From the NCBI GenBank assembly GCA_963846475.1, contig CAWJVZ010000004.1, forward strand, positions 3,162,001 through 3,226,000: a DNA stretch of 64,000 nt. Reading direction: 5' to 3'. The notes beneath the pieces are model-generated. The model was not told the DNA's origin. It saw only the letters and a program-made list of their open reading frames with translations, and did not search any database. The stretch's first letter is position 1, and every line of letters begins with the position of its first letter. The position numbers and the translations under genes were made by a program. Shown here piece after piece: positions 54,360 to 63,047 of the stretch. The DNA is from DASWJZ01 sp963846475. Its GTDB lineage: Bacteria; Pseudomonadota; Alphaproteobacteria; Rhizobiales; Afifellaceae.

Positions 54360-55062
54360 TGCTGGAGTTCCTCGGCGTCGACTGCTTTTACGGCGAGGTG
54401 CAGGTGCTCCGAGGCCTGTCGCTCAGCGTGGCGGCCGGCGAGGTGCTGTGCGTCCTCGGCCGCAACGGCGCCGGCAAGACGACGGCGCTGAAGGCGATCA
54501 TGGGACTGGTCAGGCCCGCGAGCGGGCCGGATCGTGCTCGACGGCACCGATCTGACCGAGCTGCCGGCGCATGAGGTGCCGCGGCACGGGATCGCGTATG
54601 TGCCGCAAGGACGCCGGCTGTTTGCCGAGCTCACGCGTCCGCGAGAACCTGGAGATCGGCCTGATGGCGCGCGGCACCGGCGCGAAGGCGCTCGATCGGG
54701 TGCTAGCGCTCTTTCCCACCCTGGGCGAGCGCCTCAGCCAGCGCGCCGGCACGCTGTCGGGTGGCGAGCAGCAGATGCTCGCGATGGCGCGTGCGCTCTG
54801 CATCGAGCCCAAGGTCATGCTCCTGGACGAGCCGACCGAGGGTCTGATGCCGGCGATGATCGCCAAGATCCGCGACAGCGTGCGCGAGCTCAAAAGCCAG
54901 AACGTCGCGACGATCCTGGTGGAGCAGCGCGTCGACGCGGTGCTGCCCGTCGCCGACCGCGTCGCCTTCATCGAGACGGGGCGGCTCCGCGCGGTGCTCG
55001 ACGTGGCCGCGCTCCGCGATGATCCCTCGCTCCTCCACCGCTATGTCGGCGTGGGGGACTGA
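54359..55062 (+). pseudogene. livF: ABC transporter ATP-binding protein LivF gene with two inserted bases
   Basis: Three frames are needed to read one LivF. Residues 1-58 (MLEFLGVDCFYGEVQVLRGL, Walker A GRNGAGKTTALK) are in the start frame. After an extra G near 54525, IVLDGTDLTELPAHEVPRHG and VPQGRRLFAELT follow. After an extra base near 54635, VRENLEIGLMARGTG, the signature TLSGGEQQMLAMARAL, Walker B VMLLDEPTEGLMP and VATILVEQRVDAVL follow. Repaired length is about 234 residues, all motifs intact. The double shift plus the one in livM means either the whole operon is decaying or the assembly has errors here. Confidence 0.9.
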
Positions 55063-55069
55063 CCTCGGT

Positions 55070-55702
55070 TCAGGCCACCGCTTCCGCCCGCGTAAGCGTT
55101 ACGCCGACCTCGCGCATCTGCCGCTCGGCCTCTTCCAGCGAGCCGTTGAGGTCGATGGCGCGGCTTGCGTCCATGACGACGTCGACCGTGAAGCCGAGCC
55201 GCGCCGCGTCGAGTGCCGAATAGGCCACGCAGTAATCCGTCGCCAAGCCGGCCAGCACGATCCTTGTGAGGCCGCGCTCGCGGAGATAGCCGGCCAGGCC
55301 CGTCGCGGTCGCGCGGTCGTTCTCGAAGAACGCCGAATAGGAATCGATGGTGCTGCGAAAGCCTTTGCGCACGATGAGCTGCGCCTTGCTCCAGGCGAGC
55401 GCCGGGTGGAACTCGGCGCCTGGCGTGCCCTGCACGCAATGGTCGGGCCATAGCGTCTGCGCGCCATAGGGCATGTCGATCGTCGCGAAGGGCGACTGGC
55501 CCTCGTGGCGGGAAGCAAAGCTCGAATGATCCGGCGTGTGCCAGTCCTGCGTGAGGATGACGCTGTCGAACCGCTCGATCAGCCGGTTGATCGGCGCGAC
55601 GACCTCGCCGCCCCCCGCGACGGCGAGCGCCCCGCCGGGGCAGAAATCGTTCTGCACGTCGACAACGATGAGCGCCGTGCCGCGAGTGTCGTTCGTGCCC
55701 AT
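55070..55702 (-). CDS. pncA: Nicotinamidase (isochorismatase-fold)
   Basis: This 210-residue enzyme hydrolyses nicotinamide to nicotinate for NAD salvage. The triad is visible: Asp15 in LIVVDVQNDFCPGGAL, the Lys in LIVRKGFRSTIDSYSAF and the Cys in LAGLATDYCVAYSALDA. The metal ligands are in ILTQDWHTPDHSSFAS. VQGTPGAEFHPAL is also conserved. It converges on livF with 7 bases between stops. Confidence 0.95.
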   Translation of the reverse strand: MGTNDTRGTALIVVDVQNDFCPGGALAVAGGGEVVAPINRLIERFDSVILTQDWHTPDHSSFASRHEGQSPFATIDMPYGAQTLWPDHCVQGTPGAEFHPALAWSKAQLIVRKGFRSTIDSYSAFFENDRATATGLAGYLRERGLTRIVLAGLATDYCVAYSALDAARLGFTVDVVMDASRAIDLNGSLEEAERQMREVGVTLTRAEAVA

Positions 55703-55744
55703 GATCCTCTAGCGTCCTGGGGTATTTCAGCTGCCGGGGAGCCT

Positions 55745-57214
55745 ATGAGCCCGCCAGGGCAAGATCAATGCGAAGCCGCCGCGCACCCGGCGAAGCGATG
55801 GATCTTGGCCGCGCTCGCCGCCGCGCCCTGGGTCGTCGGCCCGGGCGCGGCGATCGCGCACGGCACGGAACGCGGCTTCGTGCTGCTGCTGCCGACCGGC
55901 TACTATCTCTTCGGCGGCGCCGCTGCGGTGGCGATCACCTTCCTGCTGCTTTGCTTCGTTCCGCCGGGCTTGGTCGAAAAGCTGGCGCGGGCCCGGCTGC
56001 CGCTCGGTACCTTTCCCGCCATCAGCCCCGTCCCGACCAGCCTCGCCGCCTTCCTGCTCCTCGGCTCGCTGCTCATCGCCGGCCTTTACGGCAGCCGCGA
56101 CCCGCTCGAAAATCCGCTGCCGCTGACGGTATGGACCGTCTGGTGGGTGGGCATTGCCCTGCTGCACCCGCTCCTCGGCAATCTTTGGGCGCTCATCAAT
56201 CCATGGCTCGGCCCTTATCGCCTGCTCGACCGCCTCATGGGCGGCCGGCTCTCCGGCGCACCGCCGCTCGCCTATCCCGCCTGGCTTGGCTACTGGCCGG
56301 CGATCCTCTTCTTCGTCGGCTTTGCCTGGCTGGAGCTCGTCTACCCCGCCCCGGACGATCCCGAAAAGCTGGCCTGGGCCGTCGGCTCCCACTGGGTCAT
56401 CGCCTTCGCCGGCATGCTCCTCTTCGGCTACCGGACCTGGACGGAGCGCGCCGAGCCCTTCTCAATCTTCTTCCGGCTGATCGCCGGGCTTTCTCCCCTC
56501 CTCATCGGACCGGCGCGGGACGGCGGCCGCCCGGTCGCGCTGGCAATCCCCGGCGCGGCGCTGCTGGAGCGCCCGCCGCTGCCGCTCTCCGGCATTTTCT
56601 TCGTGCTGCTGACGCTCAGCGCCGTCTCCTTCGACGGCCTCTCCGGGACGTTCTGGTGGCTCGCGCTCGGCGGCATCAACCCGCTCGAATTCCCCGGCCG
56701 GAGCGCCGTGATGGGACGCAACGGCATGGGGCTGCTTCTGACCTTCGCCGTTCTGTCAGTGGGCTATATCGCGGCAGTCCGGCTCGGCGCGAGGCTCGCC
56801 GGCATCGGGCAGCCGCCGAGGCCGGCCCTCGGCGCCTTCGTGTATGCGATCATGCCGATCTCGCTCGCCTTCCACTTCTCGCATTACCTGACCGCGCTCC
56901 TGGTCGACGGCCAGTATGCCATTATCGCCGCCTCCGACCCGTTCGCCACCGGCCAAGATCTCCTCGGCTGGGCCGACGCGCATGTCACGACGTCGTTCCT
57001 CAACACATTTGCCGGCGTGCGCACGATCTGGAACGTTCAGACCGCTTCGATCGTCCTCGGCCATGTGACGGCGGTCCTGCTTGCCCACGCGCTCGCCTTG
57101 CGCCATTTCGGCGACAGGCGCGGCGCCGCGCTGAGCCAGGCGGCGCTCGCGTTGCTCATGGTGCTCTACACCCTGTTCGGCCTGTGGCTTCTTTCGACGC
57201 CCGTCGTCGGTTGA
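55745..57214 (+). CDS. Large integral membrane protein of unknown function
   Basis: This 489-residue protein has about twelve hydrophobic segments. Residues 15-50 contain a signal-like helix ending at AIAHGTERGFVLLLPTGYY. PLTVWTVWWVGIALLHPLLG, NPWLGPYRLLDRLMGG, SHWVIAFAGMLLFGYRTWTE, DGLSGTFWWLALGGINPLEF and ISLAFHFSHYLTALLVDGQ carry conserved-looking Trp, His and Gly. It distantly recalls membrane proteins annotated as fenitrothion hydrolase, but I cannot confirm that. The start is the ATG at 55745. No linkage to pncA (divergent) is evident. Confidence 0.75.
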   Translation: MSPPGQDQCEAAAHPAKRWILAALAAAPWVVGPGAAIAHGTERGFVLLLPTGYYLFGGAAAVAITFLLLCFVPPGLVEKLARARLPLGTFPAISPVPTSLAAFLLLGSLLIAGLYGSRDPLENPLPLTVWTVWWVGIALLHPLLGNLWALINPWLGPYRLLDRLMGGRLSGAPPLAYPAWLGYWPAILFFVGFAWLELVYPAPDDPEKLAWAVGSHWVIAFAGMLLFGYRTWTERAEPFSIFFRLIAGLSPLLIGPARDGGRPVALAIPGAALLERPPLPLSGIFFVLLTLSAVSFDGLSGTFWWLALGGINPLEFPGRSAVMGRNGMGLLLTFAVLSVGYIAAVRLGARLAGIGQPPRPALGAFVYAIMPISLAFHFSHYLTALLVDGQYAIIAASDPFATGQDLLGWADAHVTTSFLNTFAGVRTIWNVQTASIVLGHVTAVLLAHALALRHFGDRRGAALSQAALALLMVLYTLFGLWLLSTPVVG

Positions 57215-57251
57215 GAGGCAACCCCACCCGGCTAAGAAACGTTCAGCCAGT

Positions 57252-57467
57252 ATGATCCTGCTCACCGCCACCCGGATCGACGTGTGCGAACGCTTCCGCT
57301 TCAAGATCGAGCCGGACGATGCCGAGCGGGTTTACGTCACCAGCGATCCCGTCAAGGCAGCGCGCATCCTGCACGACCTCGGCGTCGAGCATCCGCTGCA
57401 GCTGGTCGAGCATGTGACGGAATGGGGGTCCGTCGAGATCGTCGAGCCCGAGCGCGAGGAGGATTGA
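57252..57467 (+). CDS. Small protein of unknown function (71 residues)
   Basis: The product reads MILLTATRIDVCERFRFKIE, then DDAERVYVTSDPVKAARILH and a Glu-rich end (VEIVEPEREED). It is soluble, acidic and has normal high-GC codon use. It lies between the membrane protein and the tRNA. No family is recognised. Confidence 0.55.
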   Translation: MILLTATRIDVCERFRFKIEPDDAERVYVTSDPVKAARILHDLGVEHPLQLVEHVTEWGSVEIVEPEREED

Positions 57468-57636
57468 GCGGCGGCGGCCGGCGCTTGCCCGACGACCTTG
57501 CGCTTGTGGACATCGCCCGGCGAGCTATCTATAAGCGGCGCGCTTTCAGGGTCGATCGGCCCTGCGGCTCGCGTCCGAAGCTGCGGGAACGGCAAAAGCG
57601 GTGGCGCCGCGGAAACAAGTCGGCGCGCTCAACGGC

Positions 57637-57713
57637 GGCGGAGTAGCTCAGTTGGTTAGAGCAGCGGAATCATAATCCGCGTGTCGGGGGTTCAAGTCCC
57701 TCCTCCGCTACCA
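57637..57713 (+). tRNA. tRNA-Met (CAU, elongator type)
   Basis: This 77-nucleotide cloverleaf has acceptor arms GGCGGAG/CTCCGCT (closing with one G-T pair), the D arm GCTCAGTTGGTTAGAGC, anticodon stem GCGGA/TCCGC with loop ATCATAA, a variable loop and the T arm GGGGGTTCAAGTCCCTC, ending CCA. The body matches alphaproteobacterial elongator tRNA-Met. It marks the border between GC-rich core genes and the lower-GC tail of the window, a common insertion point for islands. Confidence 0.96.
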
Positions 57714-58275
57714 AGCTTTTTCAGAATGTTAGACCCTGATCACCGGCCAGGTACGCCGTCAAATTGCAGCCAAGGTTACGGCTAAGGTTACAACGTCAGC
57801 TTCGGGCGAGCTCCGGCACAAATTGTTTTGTCCGGAAGGGGTAAGCGTGTTCCGCGCGCATACGGCACGGCTCACCCGTTCTAGTCCGTGCCCTGCATGT
57901 CGTCTGACCCTCTTCGGGCACCAGGCTCACCTCACCCTCGCGAGGCAATGAGGCGATTTCGGAATCGTTCCCAGCTGATCGGATGAGTGCCCATGAGGTT
58001 AGCCGCGCCGGCGACAGCGTGAGAAACGACACGCCGGAGTGCATCGAGCCGATCACGTACCAATCGTAGGAGGATCCTCTAGCCGCGGCCACCGCCTTCC
58101 GATTCCAGAGCTTCCATGATTGGCTCGAGTTCCCCGCATCGAAGAAAACGCCATGCCGCCGCTGCAGACGCCCTCCAAGCTCAATGCCGGAGAGCCTGAC
58201 CTCACGCCGAAATTCGAGGAGATGGACGGGGACACGGCTGCCGGCCAGTTCTAGCCGCCCCCACTGAGACACTTC
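57714..58275. other. Non-coding stretch after tRNA-Met
   Basis: These 562 bases follow the tRNA. A minus-strand frame (58272-57796) is open over 158 codons and contains CRARTRTGEPCRM, faintly like short zinc-knuckle-type phage proteins, but its start and codon use are not convincing. No integrase or attachment-site copy is seen. I treat it as unassigned, possibly degraded island DNA. Confidence 0.45.
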
Positions 58276-58650
58276 TCAGTTCAACAACCCCGTCCGTGAT
58301 TTCGTATCGGACACATTGAAGTTCTTCACGATCCCGCTCGTGTCAAAAAGGATGGTCACCTGCTTCAGCTCACTGTCGGCCCCCGAGAATAGACCGACGA
58401 CGGGAATATAGGTTATCGCGTCTATTTGTGTGCGATTAAATACATACAGCCACTGCTCATTGCCCGAATCTGTAAAGTTGACGGTGTTCGGGTCCCCGAG
58501 GTGTTCGCGAACGTCATCCTTCGTCGTTTGCCCGATCGTGATTTTCTGAGCCAGACTTTGCTGCGTCTCGGCTGCAACCTGCTGATTCCCGTACGTGCTA
58601 CAACCAGCGGCGCACACCAGTGCTATCGTTGCAAGCAGAAGCCCCCGCAT
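58276..58650 (-). CDS. Small lipoprotein of the SmpA/OmlA (BamE-like) fold
   Basis: This 124-residue protein has a lipoprotein signal (RGLLLATIALVCAAGC, lipid-attached Cys17). The mature part has KITIGQTTKDDVREHLGDPN, then GNEQWLYVFNR, a pattern close to the BamE/OmlA domain (K-I-x-x-G-x-T...D-V...L-G-x-P...W-x-Y). It ends QVTILFDTSGIVKNFNVSD. It would sit in the outer or inner membrane leaflet facing the periplasm. Its GC content is below the window norm. It is not in the core BAM context, so it is more likely an accessory member. Confidence 0.82.
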   Translation of the reverse strand: MRGLLLATIALVCAAGCSTYGNQQVAAETQQSLAQKITIGQTTKDDVREHLGDPNTVNFTDSGNEQWLYVFNRTQIDAITYIPVVGLFSGADSELKQVTILFDTSGIVKNFNVSDTKSRTGLLN

Positions 58651-59050
58651 CGCATCCCCCTAGCTACTTTCCCGTGCACTGTGCCGCGAAAGTCACGGAC
58701 GCGCAACGATAATTAGTGCGTGAGACTCGAGCTGCAGCCGGCCCTCTAAACACTTTTGGAGCTCCTCGCTCGAGGGCGCCACGATCATGCGATCCGTCTC
58801 AAAGGACTCCCAGTGCCGCAAGCGCCCTTGGTTCCAGGGATTTTCCGCCTTGAAGGGGTTTCCATGCGGCACCAGCGCCGAAGAAGGCCAGCACCAGTCA
58901 GAGGATGGCGAGCGCCAAAAACGGCAGGAGGGAGCGCCTCTGAGCATTGCATGGAACTCGGCTCCGCGGCTGAACCGGACGTTGCAGGCTCTGCCGCAAA
59001 CGGATAGTCTAACGGCTCGGGTCAAGTAGGCGCCTACGCAGGGGGCATAA
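58651..59050. other. Gap with a possible degraded ORF
   Basis: These 400 bases separate the lipoprotein and the secreted orphan. On the minus strand, WESFETDRMIVAPSSEELQK, then LEGRLQLESHALIIVARP (ending at 58693), looks protein-like, and a hydrophobic run LLPFLALAIL with a TGA and LVLAFFGAGAAW lies upstream in another frame. Together they hint at a broken small membrane protein gene. No intact gene is supported. Confidence 0.35.
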
Positions 59051-59956
59051 GTGACTTGGTTTAGGACTGCCGCTATCGCCGCATGCCTTCTCTCCCTATT
59101 TCAACCGAGAGGCGCCTCGGGTCAGGTCATTGATCTCAGGGATTGTGCCCTCGATACTATCACTTTCGTCAGTAACTGGGGCGGAGGCAGCTTTTCGACA
59201 CGCCGAGTCGCGATTGATCAAAATTATTATTGCGCCAAGAGCGGATGGGTCGAAGAATCGGTAGCTGCAGAGACCTGCAATGGCCCGTATGGAACTACAA
59301 CGTTGCTTGGCGAGCTCAAAAGGAACAGAGAGAGTGAGCCAGAGCTCGCTCTAGCCATTTATCATGTGATGTGGGCTCTCCCTTGCTGCGGATGGGAAGT
59401 CCGCAGAGCAACAGCCGAACAAATCCTTGAAACGAACTGGCTGGACCCCCCCGATGTTCCACTTCTGCGAGACGATCTGAGCTTAATTAATATCGACTCT
59501 ATTAAGAGAGGACCTCGGGGAGCGAGAGCTGTTGATTCGATGTATGAAGTAGATATGTCTGCGATGATGTGCACGCGTCCGGGGGGTGTTCGTCTTCCCA
59601 AAGCGCGTCCATCGTCTCCTACTGATGCGCCCATCGATGGTGATACTTTTGCGTTTGGGAATCCATCTGGCTGTAGGGCGCACAAAGGAGATTGGGAGCA
59701 CGTCAACGATGGTATGCAACTCGTTACACGCGATTCGGTCAGGGCCTGGGAGCAGCTTTGCAAGCTGTCCGAGCCGAATTTCGAAGGAAATCCTATGGAG
59801 GTAAGGTGCTCTGGAGAAGGAGAACGGTGGTCGAAGATCCTGAGCCTATTTGTCAACCCCGCCCAGCCTGACGCCCTGATCTATCAGGAATATGAGCGTT
59901 CCCCACAAGGGGAGCGTCGGCGTATCCGCATGGTTGAACTCGCACGATGCGACTAG
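59051..59956 (+). CDS. Secreted cysteine-rich protein of unknown function
   Basis: This 301-residue product has a signal peptide (FRTAAIAACLLSLFQPRGAS) and about twelve cysteines in the mature part (RDCALDTITF, NYYCAKSGW, ALPCCGWEVRRAT, MMCTRPGG, SGCRAHKGDWE, VRCSGEGERW). VDMSAMMCTRPGG and NPSGCRAHKGDWEHV could be conserved. It looks periplasmic with disulfides. No family is recognised. The start is GTG at 59051. Codon use is visibly lower in GC than the main part of the window. Confidence 0.65.
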   Translation: MTWFRTAAIAACLLSLFQPRGASGQVIDLRDCALDTITFVSNWGGGSFSTRRVAIDQNYYCAKSGWVEESVAAETCNGPYGTTTLLGELKRNRESEPELALAIYHVMWALPCCGWEVRRATAEQILETNWLDPPDVPLLRDDLSLINIDSIKRGPRGARAVDSMYEVDMSAMMCTRPGGVRLPKARPSSPTDAPIDGDTFAFGNPSGCRAHKGDWEHVNDGMQLVTRDSVRAWEQLCKLSEPNFEGNPMEVRCSGEGERWSKILSLFVNPAQPDALIYQEYERSPQGERRRIRMVELARCD

Positions 59957-59973
59957 TACGCACGAGCGGCAAG

Positions 59974-61017
59974 TCACAGGCAGTCCTCCAAGGCGAACCG
60001 TGCCGTCTCCTCCATGTTATCTGGGTTAACTACGATGTAATGCTCTTTTGAAAAGAAAATGTGCGCACTGATTTTGGGTGCCTCGAATTCGTTGGGAAGG
60101 AGAATTGAAACTTTGTGCTCGGCATCGTCGATATGAATCTTAATGTCATAAGCTGGTACAGGCATACCCATAAAGTCGAAGGTTCCATCCTGTATGTCCA
60201 CAAGCGTATAATCAAGCTCACCCTCCCCCTCAACAGCTACCGAGTACACAAATGCGGGCCCTTTCGTGCTACAGAAGAGCGAAAGGGAACGTTTGTGATC
60301 CTGCGAGACGCTATACGCGACCAACTTGTCGTTATACGTCTCAATGCCCCAGCTAAGGAAAATATCAGGCGACCAGGTAACGCGGAGCTTGCGCTGCTCC
60401 TCCTTCGAGAGGTAGTACATATCAGTCGGAGGCGTTTGGGCTGCTAAAACAAGCAGATTTGGATCTGCTCCCATCCGCATTACGTAGTCAATCAGCAGCC
60501 CGGTCACAATCTGTTGCTGATCGAGGCTGGACGCGTCGAAAAGCTTTTCGCGAGGAGAGCTGAGAAACTCCGGCGTATAGTAGCGGTGAACTCCAATTCT
60601 ACCGGTTTCATTCTCACGTGAGACTCCTCCCAAAAATGCAAGTACACAGGCCGAACTGCACTCACCCGGTTCTTCAGTCGAGAGTTGGTCACCCGACCCC
60701 GGAACGATACGTCCCACCCTTGTGCTAAAGCCAAAGCTTCGGATCACCTCCCCCAGAAGCGCTCCACCGGCCAGATCGCCCCCTTCAGAGTTCAACACAA
60801 TCAGCCCGCCGCACGTCCCTTGGGAGTCGCAGTAGTTTCGAAGTCGAACATGACTTTCTTTCGTAATGCGCCCGTCTCCGACGAGGAACTCACAATGGCG
60901 GCAATTGCCTCCTGTGGAGGCCCTCCAGAACGTCATGTTTTCCGCGTGAGATGCGGCGGGAGCAGTAGCTGCAAAAAAGATCGAAAACAGGAGGGCGGTG
61001 CGGGCATGAGTGATCAT
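59974..61017 (-). CDS. Periplasmic ClpP/crotonase-fold protein (COG3904-like), copy 1
   Basis: This 347-residue protein has a signal peptide (TARTALLFSIFFAATAPA-type, residues 1-26 from the ATG at 61017). The segment GGLIVLNSEGGDLAGGALLG matches the oxyanion/substrate strand of ClpP-like serine proteases, CSSACVLAFLGGVSRE holds the likely nucleophile Ser, and RIGVHRYY the His. A second region from about residue 215 resembles nothing known. It shares this core with the gene at 63048. It probably cleaves, or is a degraded relative of enzymes that cleave, peptides in the periplasm. It converges on the orphan secreted gene with 17 bases between. Confidence 0.75.
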   Translation of the reverse strand: MITHARTALLFSIFFAATAPAASHAENMTFWRASTGGNCRHCEFLVGDGRITKESHVRLRNYCDSQGTCGGLIVLNSEGGDLAGGALLGEVIRSFGFSTRVGRIVPGSGDQLSTEEPGECSSACVLAFLGGVSRENETGRIGVHRYYTPEFLSSPREKLFDASSLDQQQIVTGLLIDYVMRMGADPNLLVLAAQTPPTDMYYLSKEEQRKLRVTWSPDIFLSWGIETYNDKLVAYSVSQDHKRSLSLFCSTKGPAFVYSVAVEGEGELDYTLVDIQDGTFDFMGMPVPAYDIKIHIDDAEHKVSILLPNEFEAPKISAHIFFSKEHYIVVNPDNMEETARFALEDCL

Positions 61018-61556
61018 AGTTGGCGCCCTGCAGCTAAACATGGCTCATGTGTTCATTTCTGATTGTAACATTCTCGACCAGGTTCGCAACCCCACAGCCG
61101 GCGCCCCAAACCCGGTACCGGCCGTGAACGGTTAGGAGCCGTCTGACCAAACAGCTGACCGGCTTCGGGACGCATGAGACGCGGCGGATGCCGCTCCGGG
61201 AGAGCGCGCGCGCGCCGTACGCGAAGAGGCGCTCGGCCATAATCACATGACCTCGCTACGCCAACACCCTAACGCGAGTGTATGATGCGGAAAGCCGTTC
61301 TCCTGAGGCAACCCACGTCTACAGACGATCGCAGCAATGAGAGGGCGTGCAGCATTTGGAGGCGTTCCAGGAGCCGCCGCAGTGGAAGTGAAAATGAATG
61401 CCGTACTGGACCGTCCCGACTTGGCACCGGACGGATCTCTCTGGCGGGGATCGCATGACCGCGCTTTCATGATGGCGGGGACGCAGGCGAAGGAACTCGT
61501 CCCCGATTTCCACGAGGCGGTGTTCCGCGTGATCCGACCCGGCCCGACGCGACGGT
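61018..61556. other. Non-coding stretch between the ClpP-like and nuclease genes
   Basis: No convincing gene is visible in these 539 bases. Open frames in this part lack ribosome sites and are arginine-rich, as expected from chance reading of GC-rich DNA. Confidence 0.45.
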
Positions 61557-62394
61557 CTAATTGCAGGCGGGTGGATCGTCGCCGAGCACCTCGTTTAACA
61601 GACGCGCAAGCCGCAGCCCCGCCAGGGCCAGCTGACGGTCGAGGATAGGCAGCGTTTTTTCGAAATAATCCTGCTTCAGCACAGTGACGTCCCCGTCCGG
61701 CATCTCCTCGACCGCCGAAGTGGCTTCCATGTGGGCGGCCAGCGCCCATTCGATCGGGTCATCGCCGAGCTCGTCGTGGTTCTCCCTCAGCCAGCCCTCC
61801 TCCAGCCGGTCCACGTAACTGCCCCATGCCCAGGTGGTCCGCTCGATCAGCTCGGGAATCCCAAATCACGTGCAGATTGGTAGCCATGGCAAGCTCCATA
61901 TCGATGAGGCTCGGAAAATCGGCAATGACGTCGAAGCCGTTGCCCCCGCGCTCCTCCTCCATCGTATGCAGCGGCTGGTGCAGATCGCCGACGAAATGGA
62001 CCAGAAACTTGAGCGCCTCGGCGCGCTGCGTAGGGATCGTCGTGCAGGCAAGCTCCCGCCTGGCGCAGCCGATCGCGGCGATCACGCAATCGCCGCGCTT
62101 TTCGTTCTTCTTGCAATATTTGGCCGGATCGTACTGCGTCTCGGCAAGCGGCATATCGACGAAGTGCCAGTTTGAGGTCTCGCGGCGTTCGGACCGGACG
62201 TCGTCCGCCCAGCTGGAGATCGAGGCGAGCGAAACGCCGGGACCGAGCAACTCTTCCACTTCGGCACGCGCCTCAGCGGACAGTCGCCTCTCGGCGATCT
62301 CGGCCACGACAGAATGGCCGTCTGCACCCCAGGATAGCGCCTGTGAGGAATGCGCAAATAACAGAACAGCGATGGCGAGAAAAACGGCCCGCAT
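61557..62394 (-). pseudogene. S1/P1 nuclease family gene with a one-base frameshift
   Basis: From the ATG at 62394 the protein has a signal peptide (AVFLAIAVLLFAHSSQA) and then LSWGADGHSVVAEIAERRLS, where the first Trp of the mature enzyme is a zinc ligand. ISSWADDVRSER, NWHFVDMPL, HFVGDLHQPLHTMEEERGGN and NLHVIWDS give the other ligands. One extra base near 61853 moves the tail (LIERTTWAWGSYVDRLEEGW, then LALAGLRLARLLNEVL) to the next frame, stopping at 61557. Repaired length is about 278 residues. It would degrade single-stranded nucleic acids in the periplasm. It is rare in this position; origin by transfer is likely. Confidence 0.87.
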
Positions 62395-63047
62395 TTGAGC
62401 TCTCCGAAGCAGTTGCACGCTGCACATTATCGCTCACCGATGGCCGTCTCAATCCATGGGCGCAGCCTTGAGCCTTCACCCTGGCCGGGGCTCACTCCGC
62501 AGACGCGCCGGCTGCGGTGGCCACAGTCCCATGCACGAAGGGGCTCGGGAGGCCGGTAAGCTGAGCGACGCGCTCCTCTCGCGTCAACCCATAGGGGATA
62601 CGAGGTCCGCCTGCATCCACGCAACAAGCATCGCAAGTTCTTGCGCCGGAATCACACTGTAAAGCCAGATCCGTGAAACCTCGTCCTTTCTTGCAGTAAG
62701 CAAGCTCGAAAAGATCGGGCGCATGCCCTGTTCGGGCAAGCTCGCCGAAGTCGTCGTATCATTCGCGCCGTGAGCCGCGCACCGGAGGAACGACGCACGT
62801 CTTAGCTAACGGTAATGGCGACCGCGTCGGCGGGCAGCCAGAGCCGCGCCGCAGCCATGTCCCGTTGGCGAGCGGGATGAAGGCGTGTCGATCTCCTTTA
62901 CCCGGTGGGCGTCCATATCGGCTCTTTCGGGCGATTACGCCAAGCGGTGAGGACGAGTTCGGGCACAGCGCAGGTGCTACTGGACGAAGTGATCAAGTCG
63001 TCATGTCCAAACCGGGCGAGGCTGCTATCTGCGGAACCCTAATGCTC
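62395..63047. other. Non-coding stretch between the nuclease and the second ClpP-like gene
   Basis: These 653 bases hold no frame I can support. Nothing resembling a tRNA, an IS end or a repeat is seen. It is probably degraded DNA. Confidence 0.45.

Noticed and set aside
57796..58272. 158-codon minus-strand frame after tRNA-Met
   Set aside because: Only a faint zinc-knuckle-like CRARTRTGEPCRM stretch; no ribosome site or coherent fold. Left as unassigned.
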